From Kalmusia sp. IMI 367209 (lineage: Eukaryota; Ascomycota; Dothideomycetes; Pleosporales; Didymosphaeriaceae), in contig JAPEUQ010000008.1 in NCBI GenBank assembly GCA_027946365.1, positions 1,178,001-1,242,000 of the forward strand: a DNA stretch of 64,000 bases. The letters run 5' to 3'. Positions 11,300 to 22,778 of the stretch are shown here, piece after piece. The notes under the pieces were generated by a model. The model saw only the letters and a program-made list of their open reading frames with translations. It was not told the origin of the DNA and did not search any database. The translations under genes and the position numbers were made by a program. Each line of letters begins with the position of its first letter. The first letter of the stretch is position 1.

Positions 11300-13162
11300 T
11301 GTTTTGCATCACAACGCTTACGGTTCTCTTTCGTCCGTTGTAGCTCCTTTCTTAGTCGGGCCTTTATCCGTCAAACGAGTCGTGAGGCAGCTTCACGGCA
11401 GGTTCCACTCAACACTCCCCTTAGAGTCTGCATAGCGTCTTCGCCGAGAGCCCCCGAGGCATGACCTGTGCACGAGTCGCAAACCCATGGATATCATCTC
11501 GGGGAATTAGGCTGGTGGGTCCGGGGGGATGGCTATGCCAGGTTCGCAATCCTTCCGGCATACATATCATCGCTACATTCTGCTTGCGAAAAGTCGAGAG
11601 CATTCCACGAGCAAACGTCGGAAGCGTACATGCGCGCGCACGGCTCCCAATGGTATCTGCTCGAGGGTCTTTTCCAGGTGCTTAAAGGGATAATTCGGTG
11701 AACTTGGATCATGGACGAGACTGAGGAGCGAGTCCGCAAGCACGAGAGCAAGCGGGCGGGATCAGGCACATCTACCCGCAGTCGACGCTGTTCCTCGGCG
11801 GCTTTACTCCCGATGATTTCTAATCACTCTTTCATACATAGTGGTTCCAAGTTGGGAGAGTCCACAAAGTCTTTTGCAGGAGGGCCGCTATAAACTTTAT
11901 ACCTGCCCTCAACCACATGGTTCATGCAGCAATATTCGCAAAGGAAGATTGTCCATTGTCGTGCAATTGTCTGGATGACCAACAAGCCGTGCCGTGCTTC
12001 CAAACACAGATAGGCCTATCGATCGTCGCCTATCTGGTGCTATGAAGATTCTCGCCTTAGATTGGCTACAGCGAGCCGCACTTGCAGTTGGCATCCATCC
12101 CAAATGCATCCTTCTTAGGTTGCGTCATAGAAATCTTGGGTGCACATGAAAAATATGCATGAAGTCAATGATGTTGGGTGGTATGGGCAGTTCCTTTCTG
12201 TCGCCATCTTTCAGTCGGTATTCGATGATCTCCTCGTGTCTTAAAACAACAGTAGGCGCTACAATTCTCGTCTATGCGCGCTAGATTCCAGAAGCTCAGT
12301 GAAACTAAAAGATATGGAGAGCGACAAAGGGTCCGACACAAATGCAGGCACATCACGACAGGGCCCATCAACGTTTCTAACCCCTACCAAGCGAAAGTTC
12401 ATTGGTTCAAGAGGACCACCTGAGGACAAATCACACAATTGCTATCTCATCTTCTTCAAGGCGTAGCAAGGATATACCGTGAGTGTGGAGCCCTTAGGGT
12501 GCGCCATTCGCTTAGCGCTTCGGACTGTCACCGCAACAGGCGAGGCACTTTGACTACCGACTCCGCCTTTCTGTGACTAGAAAGTGTCTCCGGCCTCAAA
12601 CCACATTGCTGGGAGAGCCGGTGCGCGTCAACATACTCAAACAGCTCTATGCGCCGACGATTATCGTGGAACCAACTCAACTTTCAAATCACACTGATCC
12701 ACAGCGGCGATTTCCAGTTACGAAGGCTGATCGGCGGGAACGGACACCGGCCATGCCGTCTGGCAGTCGTACGACAAATCGACTTCAGGATCTACCACCA
12801 TCCTGATCGAGCTTCGAGAAGCAAAGCAAATGCATTGCCGTTGTGGTCCTCTCCAACAAACTGGTAAGTAGCACGGACGCCGCTTTGCATACACGAACAA
12901 TCCTTCGCGCATGAACTCCGATCACGTTCACCTAAGCTCACCCACGACTCGTGGGGTCTAAACGTCATGCTGCGTTCCCCATGCAATGTTCTTAAACCCT
13001 GCACCAGTCTTGTTACTGTCAAGCACTCCGGCAACACACTAACACTTAGCTTAGTCCCCGCTGTGCCATGTGCCGAACACCTAAGTGCTATTATAAGGCG
13101 GAGGCCCAAATGATAGTCTAATGAGGACTTAGGAGGTGAATCTTTTCAACGTGGAATGAAAA

Positions 13163-13177
13163 GTCGACCACGTCGAC
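13163..13177. repeat. GTCGAC-N3-GTCGAC palindrome upstream of start codon
   Basis: Two copies of the self-complementary hexamer GTCGAC separated by CAC, ending 16 bases before the start codon of the rhodopsin-domain gene. In RNA this could form a 6-bp stem with a 3-base loop in the 5' leader; as DNA it could be a dimeric protein site. Role unknown. Confidence 0.4.
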
Positions 13178-13193
13178 GTCCTGCGGTCGCAGC

Positions 13194-14667
13194 ATGACCT
13201 CATTCGATGATCTAATCCAGCAGATGCTGCTGAACGCTCCTGATCCCAATGAGCAGCAACCAATATCCAATCGTAAGGAGACAATATGGGGCACGACAAT
13301 GCCATTTCTTGTAAGGAATTGTTTTCCTTCCAGATTTCTGATGCTGACCTAACTAGTTCCTGTGCTGGGCGGCTGTAGCTCTACGTATGTGGGTGCGCAT
13401 CCGAGTGATGCGCGAGCCTGGCTGGGATGACGCCCTTGTAATGCTAGCTGTGGTACTCAACACGGTCGCCACAGTCTTTGTACTTATCTGTACGTGCCCA
13501 CGTCGTGAACGCGCTGCGAGAGAACTGAAAATTATCGTAGCTATCAAATATGGGTTAGGCCATCACTTCCTCTATCTTGGTGTTTCCGATATGACTACAT
13601 ACATCAAGGTTGGTCTCCAATGTGAAATTCCTACATGCGTACTTATCAGTCATTCTAGATGTTTTATTTCGAGAACGCCATATATATCACAAACACGGCC
13701 GTCATTAAATTATCTCTTCTTTGCCAATACTTACGGATCTTCAAGGCGGGGACGATGCGTTGGATATGCATCTCCCTGCTCATGATTATAGGACTCTGGG
13801 GACTCACTTACGGCTTCATGGCCTGGTTTCCTTGTATGCTCCCCAGGCCTCTTACAACAGATTAGCACTGACGGCTCCTAGGCTTTCCTCCGCAGGCTTT
13901 CTATGACAAGAACAAATACCCGAATGCTAAATGCTATGGCTTCGGCTTCGGTGATACAAAAGATTTCATCAGCCTGTTCGAGAGCCATACTGCCTTGAAC
14001 ATGGTTTTCGATGTGACGATCTTTCTAACCCCAATGGTCTTGTTCAGGATGCCGAATCTACGAATGAAGAATATATTCGCCATGGCGGGCATATTTGTCC
14101 TTGGCGCAGTGTAAGTGCTTTCGAGGCTCAGTCTACGTAATGTGCTTAATGGGACTTCCTGCTGACACCAACAGCGTTGTCTTCACTTCAGTGTGGCGCC
14201 TCTACTCTATCGTCGACAATCGCGCAGCTACGCATCCCTACATTGACTTCACGTGGTGGCCGCCTATCAGCATCATCCTCTCCTGCCTCGAAATCGACCT
14301 TGCGATCATGTGCGCATCGATGCCCATCTTCTGGCCCGTCATCGAACAGTCCTTCGCCGCGATATTCGTCACAAAAGAGATCCAAATCACCGAGCAGCGT
14401 CGCTACTCGTTTGCCGACCACGGCCTCGCATACGAGCTCGAACACAGTGATACAATGAGACGGCAGGGCAGTATGAAGAGCGAGAGCGCGACAAGTAGGG
14501 AGAGTCTGGTCATCGCGAGGGAGATGAGTGGGAACGAACTTGATGAGCATTATAAAGATCCGTATCTGGCGGCCCAAGTAGATCCTTTCAGGGACATTGC
14601 GCAGGAGCCGGGGATAGGGGTGCAGACGAATGTCGATTCGAAACCGAAAGACAAGTGGAGATTATAG
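13194..14667 (+). CDS. fungal rhodopsin-domain integral membrane protein (PTH11-like)
   Basis: Seven-helix type plasma-membrane protein of the fungal rhodopsin-domain family, about 404 residues. Exons: 13194-13310, 13357-13489, 13541-13608, 13659-13833, 13882-14110 and 14175-14667; all introns GT-AG and in phase. Family marks visible: REPGWDDALVMLA after helix 2, KYGLGHHF, FYFENAIYITNTAVIKLSLL, CYGFGFGDTKDFI in the loop and a VFTSVWRLY helix followed by TWWPPISIILSCLEIDLAI. A cytoplasmic, Ser-rich, charged C-terminal tail of about 110 residues follows the last helix. Members are very numerous in plant-associated and saprobic ascomycetes, some acting as surface-sensing receptors (PTH11 group); whether this one signals is not shown by sequence. 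Confidence 0.9.
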
Positions 14668-15848
14668 GTCGATGATAAAAGCGAGTGCGTTTGTGTTTTT
14701 TCAATGCATGGTCCGATACCCTGGGTGGAATTCTGAATCCTCAAAAATGGCGTTTATAGGTTAGGAAGAGTGTGGGGGAGGACTAGCCGGAGGTGGTTCG
14801 AATATAGAACGAAGAGTAACGCCGGTCCTACCTCAAGGTTTTCAAATAGCATTCGTTGCTAATGTTCGAACAGCTAGCTGATCGAGTCTTGTGTTATAAT
14901 GGTTGTGAGTGAATGTTCAATACTAAACACAGCTACGTCAGTGCCATAATAGGAATACAGAGATGGAGTGAATATAAGGGTTGGCCAATTTGTCGCACAA
15001 TGTAGTAACAGGAAGGCTTTCTTGATTAGGTTCACTCCCGTAGCGGCGCGCAAGTGGACATTGTCACTTCCTACCCGATGACACGCCCTCCAACGCAACG
15101 ACTTGATCCGGCATATGAAGGAAATTAAATTACCACAAAGAGGAAACAGCGTGACGCGGCACTCGCTACTCTGGGAATATTTCCACACCACTTATCAGGG
15201 CAAAGTCAAACACCTTACCAGTGCCAACCAACAGGAAAGATAATCTACTCCGCTAAATTGCCTAGATGCACAGTTTCTCGACTAATGATGAGCCTCCAAG
15301 CAATCAGACATCCAGCCGAAGTGTATTTTGTGGGGATCAGCCAAAGCAGGCGCAGACTACTACTTCCAACGTTGATACTGGTCGGCCGACAGACTCTGAA
15401 ATCTACGACAAGGTGGAGATGGAGAGCGGGCCAGAACAGGTTAGATTCTGATATATATTGGGACCAAAAGCTGGTGTGTAAAGCTTAGTGTTTGGCCCTA
15501 GACGGAAGAGAACGGTTTCAAAGCATTGCATAGCGATTTGCGGTCTTCTTGTTATTGCTGTCTGCACCTCATGTGTGACCTATTCTAGGTATTCTAGAGT
15601 ATAATCATGTAATTCTATTGATCCGATGATGAAATAGGATGGAGTATTCGATCAAATTAGTCCCCGATATTGTTGCCGAGCAATGTTGAGGTCTAGTAGG
15701 CTGGTAACTCCTATCCGTCGGAAAAGGGTTGCTTGAGAATCGTGCTAGCCTTCTTTAGGAAGGCGGGATGGATTCCGATCGTCATCGCTTTGTACAAACA
15801 TGAACCTAACCCAGCAATCGCAATGTTTGTTGTTCATGTCTCTTCGCT
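14668..15848. other. intergenic spacer
   Basis: No intact gene. It contains the possible truncated N-terminal coding piece described at 15266-15596 and the promoter of the amidohydrolase. Confidence 0.4.
15266..15596 (+). pseudogene. possible truncated gene start (hydrophilic N-terminus plus one membrane helix)
   Basis: From an ATG at 15266 a polar, Ser/Thr/Glu-rich stretch (DSEIYDKVEMESGPEQ) runs to a GTTAGA-type donor at 15440. About 90 bases later another frame reads CIAICGLLVIAVCTSCV, a good transmembrane helix, ending at a stop near 15601. A polar leader followed by helix 1 is how many MFS carriers begin, and nothing follows, so a truncated carrier relic is one reading. The splice phase is not clean and I am not sure it is coding. 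Confidence 0.25.
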
Positions 15849-17132
15849 ATGGCCGCCTCTATAACTGACCTTTTGGCTTCGAAACCACTTGATCTGGCAC
15901 CTTACGAAGATCTCTATAAGCATTACCATGCCCACCCGGAGCTGTCCAATCAAGAGAAGGAGACTGCAGCAACCACAGCAAAATATCTCTCGAAGCTCCC
16001 AGACTTTAAGATCACCACCGGCATAGGAGGTCATGGCTTCGCGGGTGTCCTCTCTAATGGCTCTGGTCCAACTGTGCTACTTCGCTCCGATTTAGATGCG
16101 CTTCCAATCAAGGAGGTAACAAATCTTCGATATGCCTCTACAGCAAGACAAGTCAGCGAACGTACTGGCGAAGACTCTCCTGTAATGCACGCTTGTGGCC
16201 ACGACATGCATATCACCTGCCTTTTAGCGGCGGCTGAGCATCTCTCTGCGCTGCGCTCCTCCTGGTCAGGCACACTAATTGTTCTTTTTCAGCCCGCGGA
16301 GGAACGTGGCACTGGTGCCCAAGCCATGGTTGACGATGGACTCTATGACAAAAATAAACATGCCATTCCAGTGCCTGACTACGTCCTAGGTCAGCATGTG
16401 ATGGCACTACCTGCAGGCAAGATTGGCAGTCGAGTAGGTACCATCATGGCCGCAGCGGACAGCTACAAAGTAACAGTGTTTGGCCGTGGCGGACACGGCA
16501 GTATGCCGCATCGCACAATAGACCCAGTCATGATGGCAACAAATATTGTAGTTCGCCTGCAGAACATTGTGAGCCGGGAGACAGACCCGAGCGACATGGC
16601 TGTGCTAACGGTCGGCTACCTGCGCGGCGGCCACACTGAGAACATTATTGTCGACCATGCTGAACTTGGCATCGACATTCGAACTATCAATACTTCAACA
16701 CACGATAGAGTTGTCGCATCTATGAAGCGCATCATCCATGCGGAATACATTGCCTCGGGAGCCACCAAGGAACCTACCATTGAACATACAAGATTCTTTC
16801 CGCAAACCGACAACGACGAAGACATGGAAGGAAAGCTAGCGAACAGCTTCCAAGACTTCTTTGGAGATGAATTTGATCCGCAAATCGCTCGTACCAATGC
16901 GAGTGAGGACGTCTCGATCCTAGCTAGCAGCCAGGGTAAGCCAAGTTTGTTCTGGTTCTTCGGCGGCGTGGATCCAGAGCTTTGGGCACAAAAAGAAAGA
17001 GAAGGTCGGCTTTTCGAAGATATTCCTCAAAATCATTCGAGCAGTTTTGCGCCGGTTATCCAGCCGACCTTACAGACGGGTGTGAACGCCCTCTGTGTGG
17101 CAGCGTTGACCTTCCTTGGAAGAAAGGACTAG
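15849..17132 (+). CDS. M20-family amidohydrolase (amidase/N-acyl amino acid hydrolase type)
   Basis: Predicted metal-dependent hydrolase of 427 residues that cleaves an amide bond, in the M20D subgroup that includes hippurate hydrolase, N-acetyl-amino-acid deacetylases and plant auxin-conjugate hydrolases. Metal-site motifs are present: HACGHDMH at residues 114-121, the FQPAEE motif, a His in LGQHV and a terminal HSSSFAP. A lid domain is suggested by GRGGHGSMPH. Single exon, ATG at 15849 directly before MAASITDLL, no signal peptide, so probably cytosolic. The natural substrate cannot be told; an acylated or aromatic amino-acid conjugate is the usual guess. Confidence 0.9.
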   Translation: MAASITDLLASKPLDLAPYEDLYKHYHAHPELSNQEKETAATTAKYLSKLPDFKITTGIGGHGFAGVLSNGSGPTVLLRSDLDALPIKEVTNLRYASTARQVSERTGEDSPVMHACGHDMHITCLLAAAEHLSALRSSWSGTLIVLFQPAEERGTGAQAMVDDGLYDKNKHAIPVPDYVLGQHVMALPAGKIGSRVGTIMAAADSYKVTVFGRGGHGSMPHRTIDPVMMATNIVVRLQNIVSRETDPSDMAVLTVGYLRGGHTENIIVDHAELGIDIRTINTSTHDRVVASMKRIIHAEYIASGATKEPTIEHTRFFPQTDNDEDMEGKLANSFQDFFGDEFDPQIARTNASEDVSILASSQGKPSLFWFFGGVDPELWAQKEREGRLFEDIPQNHSSSFAPVIQPTLQTGVNALCVAALTFLGRKD

Positions 17133-17714
17133 CCGCTATGCGAATGATAGAGAATGAGAAGGTGATTAGGCTGAATCTATGTAGAAATGCAGCTCGGGCC
17201 AAATCAGTGCTTTGTTTTCGCATTCCTTTCCTTCGTTCTTTTAACGGGAGCTTGTATCAGTCACATCGGTACCATGATGTATACAACACGGGTATCGTTT
17301 CTTCTTTATTATGTTACCATGTTTGGTTCACATTATCTAACGAGAACATCCGTAAAATGAATTATTGCAACTTATGAAGGACAGCGCTAACCCTCTCTGC
17401 CATGATACCACAACAACCTTTGCCAATCCCCACCATAACATGTCCAAGTGCATACGAGTAGGGTGCCAAACAATTGGATTCTTCGGCCTCTACATAGAGA
17501 TAATTAACGAAATGAGTGAAAACACGGCCATAATAGAACACACGTACGATACATGACACAGGCGGAGGACTGCCCTTGCATTTTCAGGCCCCCAACCATG
17601 ACGTAATTGGTCATGGACCATAGGCAACGATTTATGCCACTGCCTCCTAAGTGAAGCGTCGTTCCTTACATTTGCATCGCCTTCATGTCTAGGTGATATC
17701 AGCGAGCAGTATCA
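17133..17714. other. intergenic spacer between amidohydrolase and HET gene
   Basis: No coding, RNA or repeat signal that I can support. Confidence 0.4.
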
Positions 17715-19902
17715 ATGGATTCTGAAAAGCGAACGACAGTATGTAGCTATTGCCGAAGCGACAAGTCTATCTTCCAGGCACCGTTCAGCTCTACACATGA
17801 ACTAGAAACATTTCTCCAGAATACGGAGAGTTGCGTCAACTGCGCACTACTCATGAATGCCGTTCTGCATTTTGCTAGCCGCCTACTCCTTAGCAATTCA
17901 CATCCAAAACGTGCTTGGCATATACGCACCAAAGGTTCGCACACGTTCGCGCTTGGTTACTCAGACGAGCCTGGTCAGAAGCAATATGTCAGTGATACGC
18001 GAGAGCTATCGCTCTTCTTCTACCTCGAACCTGGTAGGTGCTCTTGATGGAGTTGAAAACAAATTCGCCTTCATGGTGATCTCTCAACTGCGACTTACAA
18101 ACGCAACCATAGGTTCGCCACCCTTCCAGGACCTCCGCGTGCTGCCACATATCTGTGACGACACTGGCTCGGTGGAATCCACTGCTACAGCTTCCGGCTG
18201 GCTTAATACATGTTCTTCTAAGCATGAATCTTGCCCGGACGACCCGGGCCCTGTAAATCTTCCAAAGAGGACGGTATTCATAGCCGGCGAAAGAGATGTG
18301 CGGCTTTCACTGAATGATGCAGAGTCTACTGGGATTTACGCATGCCTCAGCCACTGCTGGGGAAAGGAACTCCATTCTGTTATCACGACTCGAGAAACAT
18401 TAGCTGTACATCAGCAGGGTATCAAATGGTCGAGCCTATCCAAGACTTTTCAAGATGCTTTGCAGTTCGCTTGGGAACTCGGCATTCGTCATCTCTGGAT
18501 TGACTCGTTATGTATTGTTCAAGGCGATGCCGATGACTGGGCAGAACACTCATATGAAATGGCGAGTATTTATTCCAACGCTCTTCTAACGCTAGCAGCA
18601 ACTGCTTCCTCGGATGGATGCGGTGGCTGTTTTCGACAGAATAGCACGCATACATGGCAGCGCTATGAAGTATCAAGCGATGAATGGTCAAAGGAAATGG
18701 ATCCTTCTGCTTCTGGAGAGACCGCGCACGTGTTTCCGCGTCTGTATGCTCGTGTATCACTTCACGGTCATTATCAACCTCTTGTGGAAAGAGGCTGGGT
18801 CTTCCAAGAGCAGCTTCTATCGCCCCGCGTCTTGTACTTCAACGAACACGAACTCGCATGGTCTTGCCGGCATCATTCCATAGGGGCATGTGAATGTCGG
18901 CAGGACGGTCTGTTTCGTAGAGGTGACATGGAAGGCTCAAACGCGGATGAGTGGACAGAGATCGTTCAGCGTTTCACCCGACGTGAACTTACTTACCCAT
19001 CCGATAGGCTTCCTGCGATGTCTGGCATAGCCCGGGAATTCGCCTCTCGTCGGAGACATGGAGATGGACACGTCTCTCGGTTATCAAACTGGGTTCAGGA
19101 CTCCTCTACCAGCATCCCTGTTGTCGAACGCGAAAAAGTGCCCCTCCGTCGGTATCTAGCTGGTCTCTGGGAGGGCCGCCTAATGAAGCATTTGGCCTGG
19201 TATAATCACAGCACTCGAATTGGATATGACCCGCCCCGTAGTCGCAGACCTAATACCTACCGCGCAGCAACTTGGTCGTGGGCTTCCATCGATGATCGCA
19301 CCTGCATGAACTTCTATAGATGCGACGACGAACCAAACAACATGATACAAATCCTTCAAATCGATTGCACACCTGCAAATCATCACAACATATATGGTCA
19401 AGTCGTAGACGGTTTTCTCGACCTTAGTGTTCGATTGGTCAAGCTGTCCGTCCGTGTCGATAGAAGTGGTTATAACGGGAACGTTCAGTGGCATGTCATC
19501 GCGCCATCAGATGGCTCAACCTCGATCATCAATCTTGCTTTCGACGTTTTGGAGATGTTTGAGGAAGCAGAAAATCAAGAGATGGGGCTTGAAGTCTTTT
19601 GCGCTCTATTAGCACCGCCTTCAAGGTTTGGCAACGATGGCTCGACTAGCTTGGTGCTTCGTTCCAAAGGCCGCGTAGAGGACATGATCTTTGAACGGGT
19701 CGGGGTCGCGAAAGTCAAAGTGTCGACTGCCGAATACAGTGCACGTATGCAATCTTTCCATGCACGTAGGCAATCTCGAAGAAGACGACGATGGGCCAGA
19801 GAAGAAAACAATGAAGATTATGACATTTCTGAGTCAGAAGAAGAGACGGATGAAGATTCCCCGTACATGTCTATCGTTCCATCTACTATCCGGATCGTGT
19901 GA
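17715..19902 (+). CDS. HET-domain protein (heterokaryon incompatibility type)
   Basis: Predicted 702-residue protein in two exons, 17715-18033 and 18113-19902, with a 79-nt GT-AG intron in frame. The HET domain spans roughly residues 183-330: CLSHCWG, the SLSKTFQDAL segment, LWIDSLCIVQ, and YSNALLTLAATAS. Downstream conserved pieces are also seen (RGWVFQEQLLSPRVLYF, CRQDGLFRR, YRAATWSWASID). The N-terminus has a Cys cluster (C-x2-C near residues 10-13 and C-x2-C near 39-42) that may bind metal. The C-terminal 60 residues switch from an Arg run (RRQSRRRRRWAR) to an acidic stretch (ESEEETDED), possibly a nuclear or interaction tail. HET proteins trigger cell death when non-self hyphae fuse; whether this one does is unknown. 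It heads an accessory-looking segment. Confidence 0.9.
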
Positions 19903-20319
19903 TCACTGGATAGTCAACGTAAGAGCGTACCTGACAAAGCGTGTCGCTGAACGTTCGGTCTTGCCCACGTGGACTAAGTGTGCATTACTGATGTTAGGAT
20001 GTTCTGAACCTGGGACATGTAATTTTATTAGTTCATTGAAGCTCAACCATTAGTACTGCGAGACAGTCTACAGTCTTTCCTATTGCAGGAGAACTATGAT
20101 AAGTAGAGACAGAGAATGAGCAGAGCTACAGTTGTGTACCAGTCGACAAAATGCTCTAGTATCTTCTGGATGGTATTACAATCTTACTAATGATCTAATT
20201 GATTTTCTAAGATGCCTCTCGCTTATCATATCGAGTAGATCTTCTTCTTCGCCTACATCATTAACGCTTGCATCATTTCTAGAATATAAATTCATATACA
20301 TATAAGCAACACCAGAACA
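19903..20319. other. convergent intergenic spacer
   Basis: AT-rich 3' region between the HET gene and the leftward MFS gene; no gene seen. Confidence 0.4.
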
Positions 20320-21771
20320 CTACACATTAGCTCTCCAATCACCCCCAACAAGCGCCCACCGCGTCGCAACCAACAAGCCCCCACCCACAAAGAAACTCGT
20401 TCCCGCCCACGCACAAGCGTACGTATAATCCCCACCCGCCGTCTGGATCAGCGCTCCTGCTAACGGCGGCCCCGTCAAGCTCGCAAAGCTGACAATCGTA
20501 AATGCCATGCCCATCCTCACGCCCGCCTTCTTCAGGTCTTGTACGCGGCTAGTTTTGCCGATGATAGCGGGCCAGAGGGCTTGCACGACGGCGCTGCCAG
20601 AGCCATAGATGACGGCGAAAACGTACAGGCCGCCTACGCTGTGAATACCTATCCAAGAGAACATCATGATGCCGCAGAGGAAGGCGAAGGGGATAAGAAC
20701 GTTGAGCGAGCCGATTTTGTCCGCGTAATATGTCGGGAGCAGTCGGAAGACAAAGCCCATGCAAACGGTGACGAGGAGGAGATTAATGGATTGCTGGTAT
20801 GAGACGCCCAGGACGTTCCGGCCATATGCGCCTATGTAGAAGAAAGCGAAGTATAAGCCCCAGAAGTTGAAGAACATCGCTGTGCAGAAAAGCGAGTAGG
20901 GCAGTTCGCGGAAGGATCCCCAGTCTACGATTGGGCCGCTCTTTCTTGGGGGAAGGCGCGTGCGGAAGAGCGCGATAACGACGACGTTAAGGGCGAGCAT
21001 GATGAAGCCGATGATGCGGATTGTCCAAGGAAAGCCGAGACGCGGAAGGCACTGCTGGACGATGACGGGCATAATGACACCGCCAGTGCAGGATCCTAGC
21101 GCGGTCAGACCCATTGCAAATGCTCTTCTCTTGACGAAATATGTCGATACGAGGGCCATGGCTGGGCAAAATTGCAGGCCGTTTGAGATGCCGAGACACA
21201 CGGCTTGTGATAGGAACAACTGCCACAGTTTCGTACACTCAGCCATGGTGAAAACTCCTACGATCTGGAATATAGCGCCTACGATGTATAACGGGCGGAA
21301 AAGGCCCGCATCTGTCGCTCTCCCTGTGAAAGTACCGATGCCGAAGAGTAGAAAGACTTGTATGGACCCAATCCATGAGATGGTTGATGGTGCGATACCC
21401 AATGTTGTCTGATAGTATGTCTGGTACACACCAAAAGAAGTGAAGAAACCAAAGGTATTGAAGACTGTGATATGTGTGCAGAGGACCTGGATCCAAGCCG
21501 TTGTGCCGCCATCTGGAGCAGGTCCGGGGTCTTTCCAACTCGAGGCTGCAGATCTTCTCGAAAGCACCTTCGAAATACCACGTAATTGTCCTTCGTCCTG
21601 TTTTGTGTGAGTTTCGGTTTCCTGCTCTTCTGTCTCTACAGCTTCCTGGATCTCGTCGTCGCGCGTGCTAGGCCATGCTCTTAATCCACGTTCTGCATCT
21701 TCTGAAATGACGTTATCGATATTATTTGCGTCCTTTTCCGAATCACGGATATCCGCGCTAGTCGAAGCCAT
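20320..21771 (-). CDS. MFS transporter, monocarboxylate (MCT) type
   Basis: Predicted 12-helix plasma-membrane carrier of about 483 residues, single exon. The conserved family mark PDGGTTAW (compare PDGGWGW in MCTs) precedes helix 1, and the protein then shows twelve hydrophobic segments with a loop of charged residues in the middle (FRTRLPPRKSGPIVDW). The N-terminal 85 residues are polar and acidic, as is usual for fungal members. I chose the ATG at 21771 (MASTSADIRD); an in-frame ATG at 21870 would add 33 residues. Relatives move monocarboxylates, riboflavin or small metabolites; the substrate here is unknown. It lies tail-to-tail with the HET gene. Confidence 0.9.
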   Translation of the reverse strand: MASTSADIRDSEKDANNIDNVISEDAERGLRAWPSTRDDEIQEAVETEEQETETHTKQDEGQLRGISKVLSRRSAASSWKDPGPAPDGGTTAWIQVLCTHITVFNTFGFFTSFGVYQTYYQTTLGIAPSTISWIGSIQVFLLFGIGTFTGRATDAGLFRPLYIVGAIFQIVGVFTMAECTKLWQLFLSQAVCLGISNGLQFCPAMALVSTYFVKRRAFAMGLTALGSCTGGVIMPVIVQQCLPRLGFPWTIRIIGFIMLALNVVVIALFRTRLPPRKSGPIVDWGSFRELPYSLFCTAMFFNFWGLYFAFFYIGAYGRNVLGVSYQQSINLLLVTVCMGFVFRLLPTYYADKIGSLNVLIPFAFLCGIMMFSWIGIHSVGGLYVFAVIYGSGSAVVQALWPAIIGKTSRVQDLKKAGVRMGMAFTIVSFASLTGPPLAGALIQTAGGDYTYACAWAGTSFFVGGGLLVATRWALVGGDWRANV

Positions 21772-22778
21772 GATGTCTCCAACGTATCCGAAGTCGTTGT
21801 ATACCCCAGAGTTCAAGGGCAGGGCTAACGATAGAGGCCAAGGAGTGCACGTCTTAAGAAGTCTCGTCATTGAAAAAAGTTCTTATTCCCGAAAGAGTCA
21901 TGATTCCATTACAAACAATGGAGCGCCCTTCGGCGTGGTCCAATGCGATCTGCATCCTTAGTTGGGATTCAGCCAATTACGCTGAGTGGTGGGGTAGATA
22001 GCGTCGGCAACAGCGGCCGAGACTTTGAGTTTATCCGACAATCGATGGCATCGTTTCCCATACCTGTATCTTGGCTGTGGTAGGCGAAGACTTCCTTAGT
22101 GGGGACAACAACTCCATAACCCCAGTTCATGTTAGATTATGTGAGCATCCTCCTAGCTGTTGTACAATTGAGTCGGGTTGTACGACTTCTTGGGTATTGA
22201 CACCTGCAGCAGATTTTGCTCGAGCCAAGAAGTCTCCAGGGTCCAAGTGGGGCGTGCAGCTAGTCGTCCCACACATTGCGTGCTGAATACGCCGCTGACC
22301 TGGAGATGCATATTTGTTGATTCTCGAGATAAACCGTATCATGTACCATTGATTACAGCGCAACTAGTACACTTCTCTTCGTACGCGAAGCTGCTAGGCT
22401 TGCGCAGGAGTTCATGGCAAGCACAATGTAATCAAGAAAGATTGTTTGATCCGGCATCTATTGAAGCGATGGCTATGGTAAAAACGAATGTTGAATTCAC
22501 ACCATCCAAGAAGAACAAAGGAATCAACCTATGGAACTCTCCTGTGAGCTAGAGATAAGTATCCTCATCATTTACAGATCCTCTCGAATCAATTCGTTTG
22601 AGGGTCCAACGTCCTTAAGTGCAGCCATCGTTGGGAAACTGGTTGTGGCAATCCGAATACATACGGTACGAGTTCGGAGCAAAACCCGACCTGAAGTTGC
22701 AAGTCTGCGTAGCGCTTGAACCACACACAGGGTTAAAGCTCCCTTTGTCCCCATTGCACTCCCTGCTCTGCCAAAACG
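21772..22778. other. intergenic spacer
   Basis: Promoter side of the MFS gene and 3' side of the secreted-protein gene. Only short, unrelated open frames; no gene supported. Confidence 0.4.

Larger units (their letters stand above)
10281..13193. other. 2.9 kb gene-poor spacer with possible coding relics
   Basis: No gene I can support. Several open stretches have protein-like composition (for example 10631-11299 and 11468-11701 on the + strand) but lie in different frames, show no splice sites that join them and match no family I recognise. This could be a decayed gene or chance. Confidence 0.4.

Noticed and set aside
8868..17132. Secondary-metabolite cluster (aminotransferase, membrane protein, amidohydrolase)
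   Set aside because: No backbone synthase is present and the spacing and unrelated functions do not suggest a co-regulated pathway.
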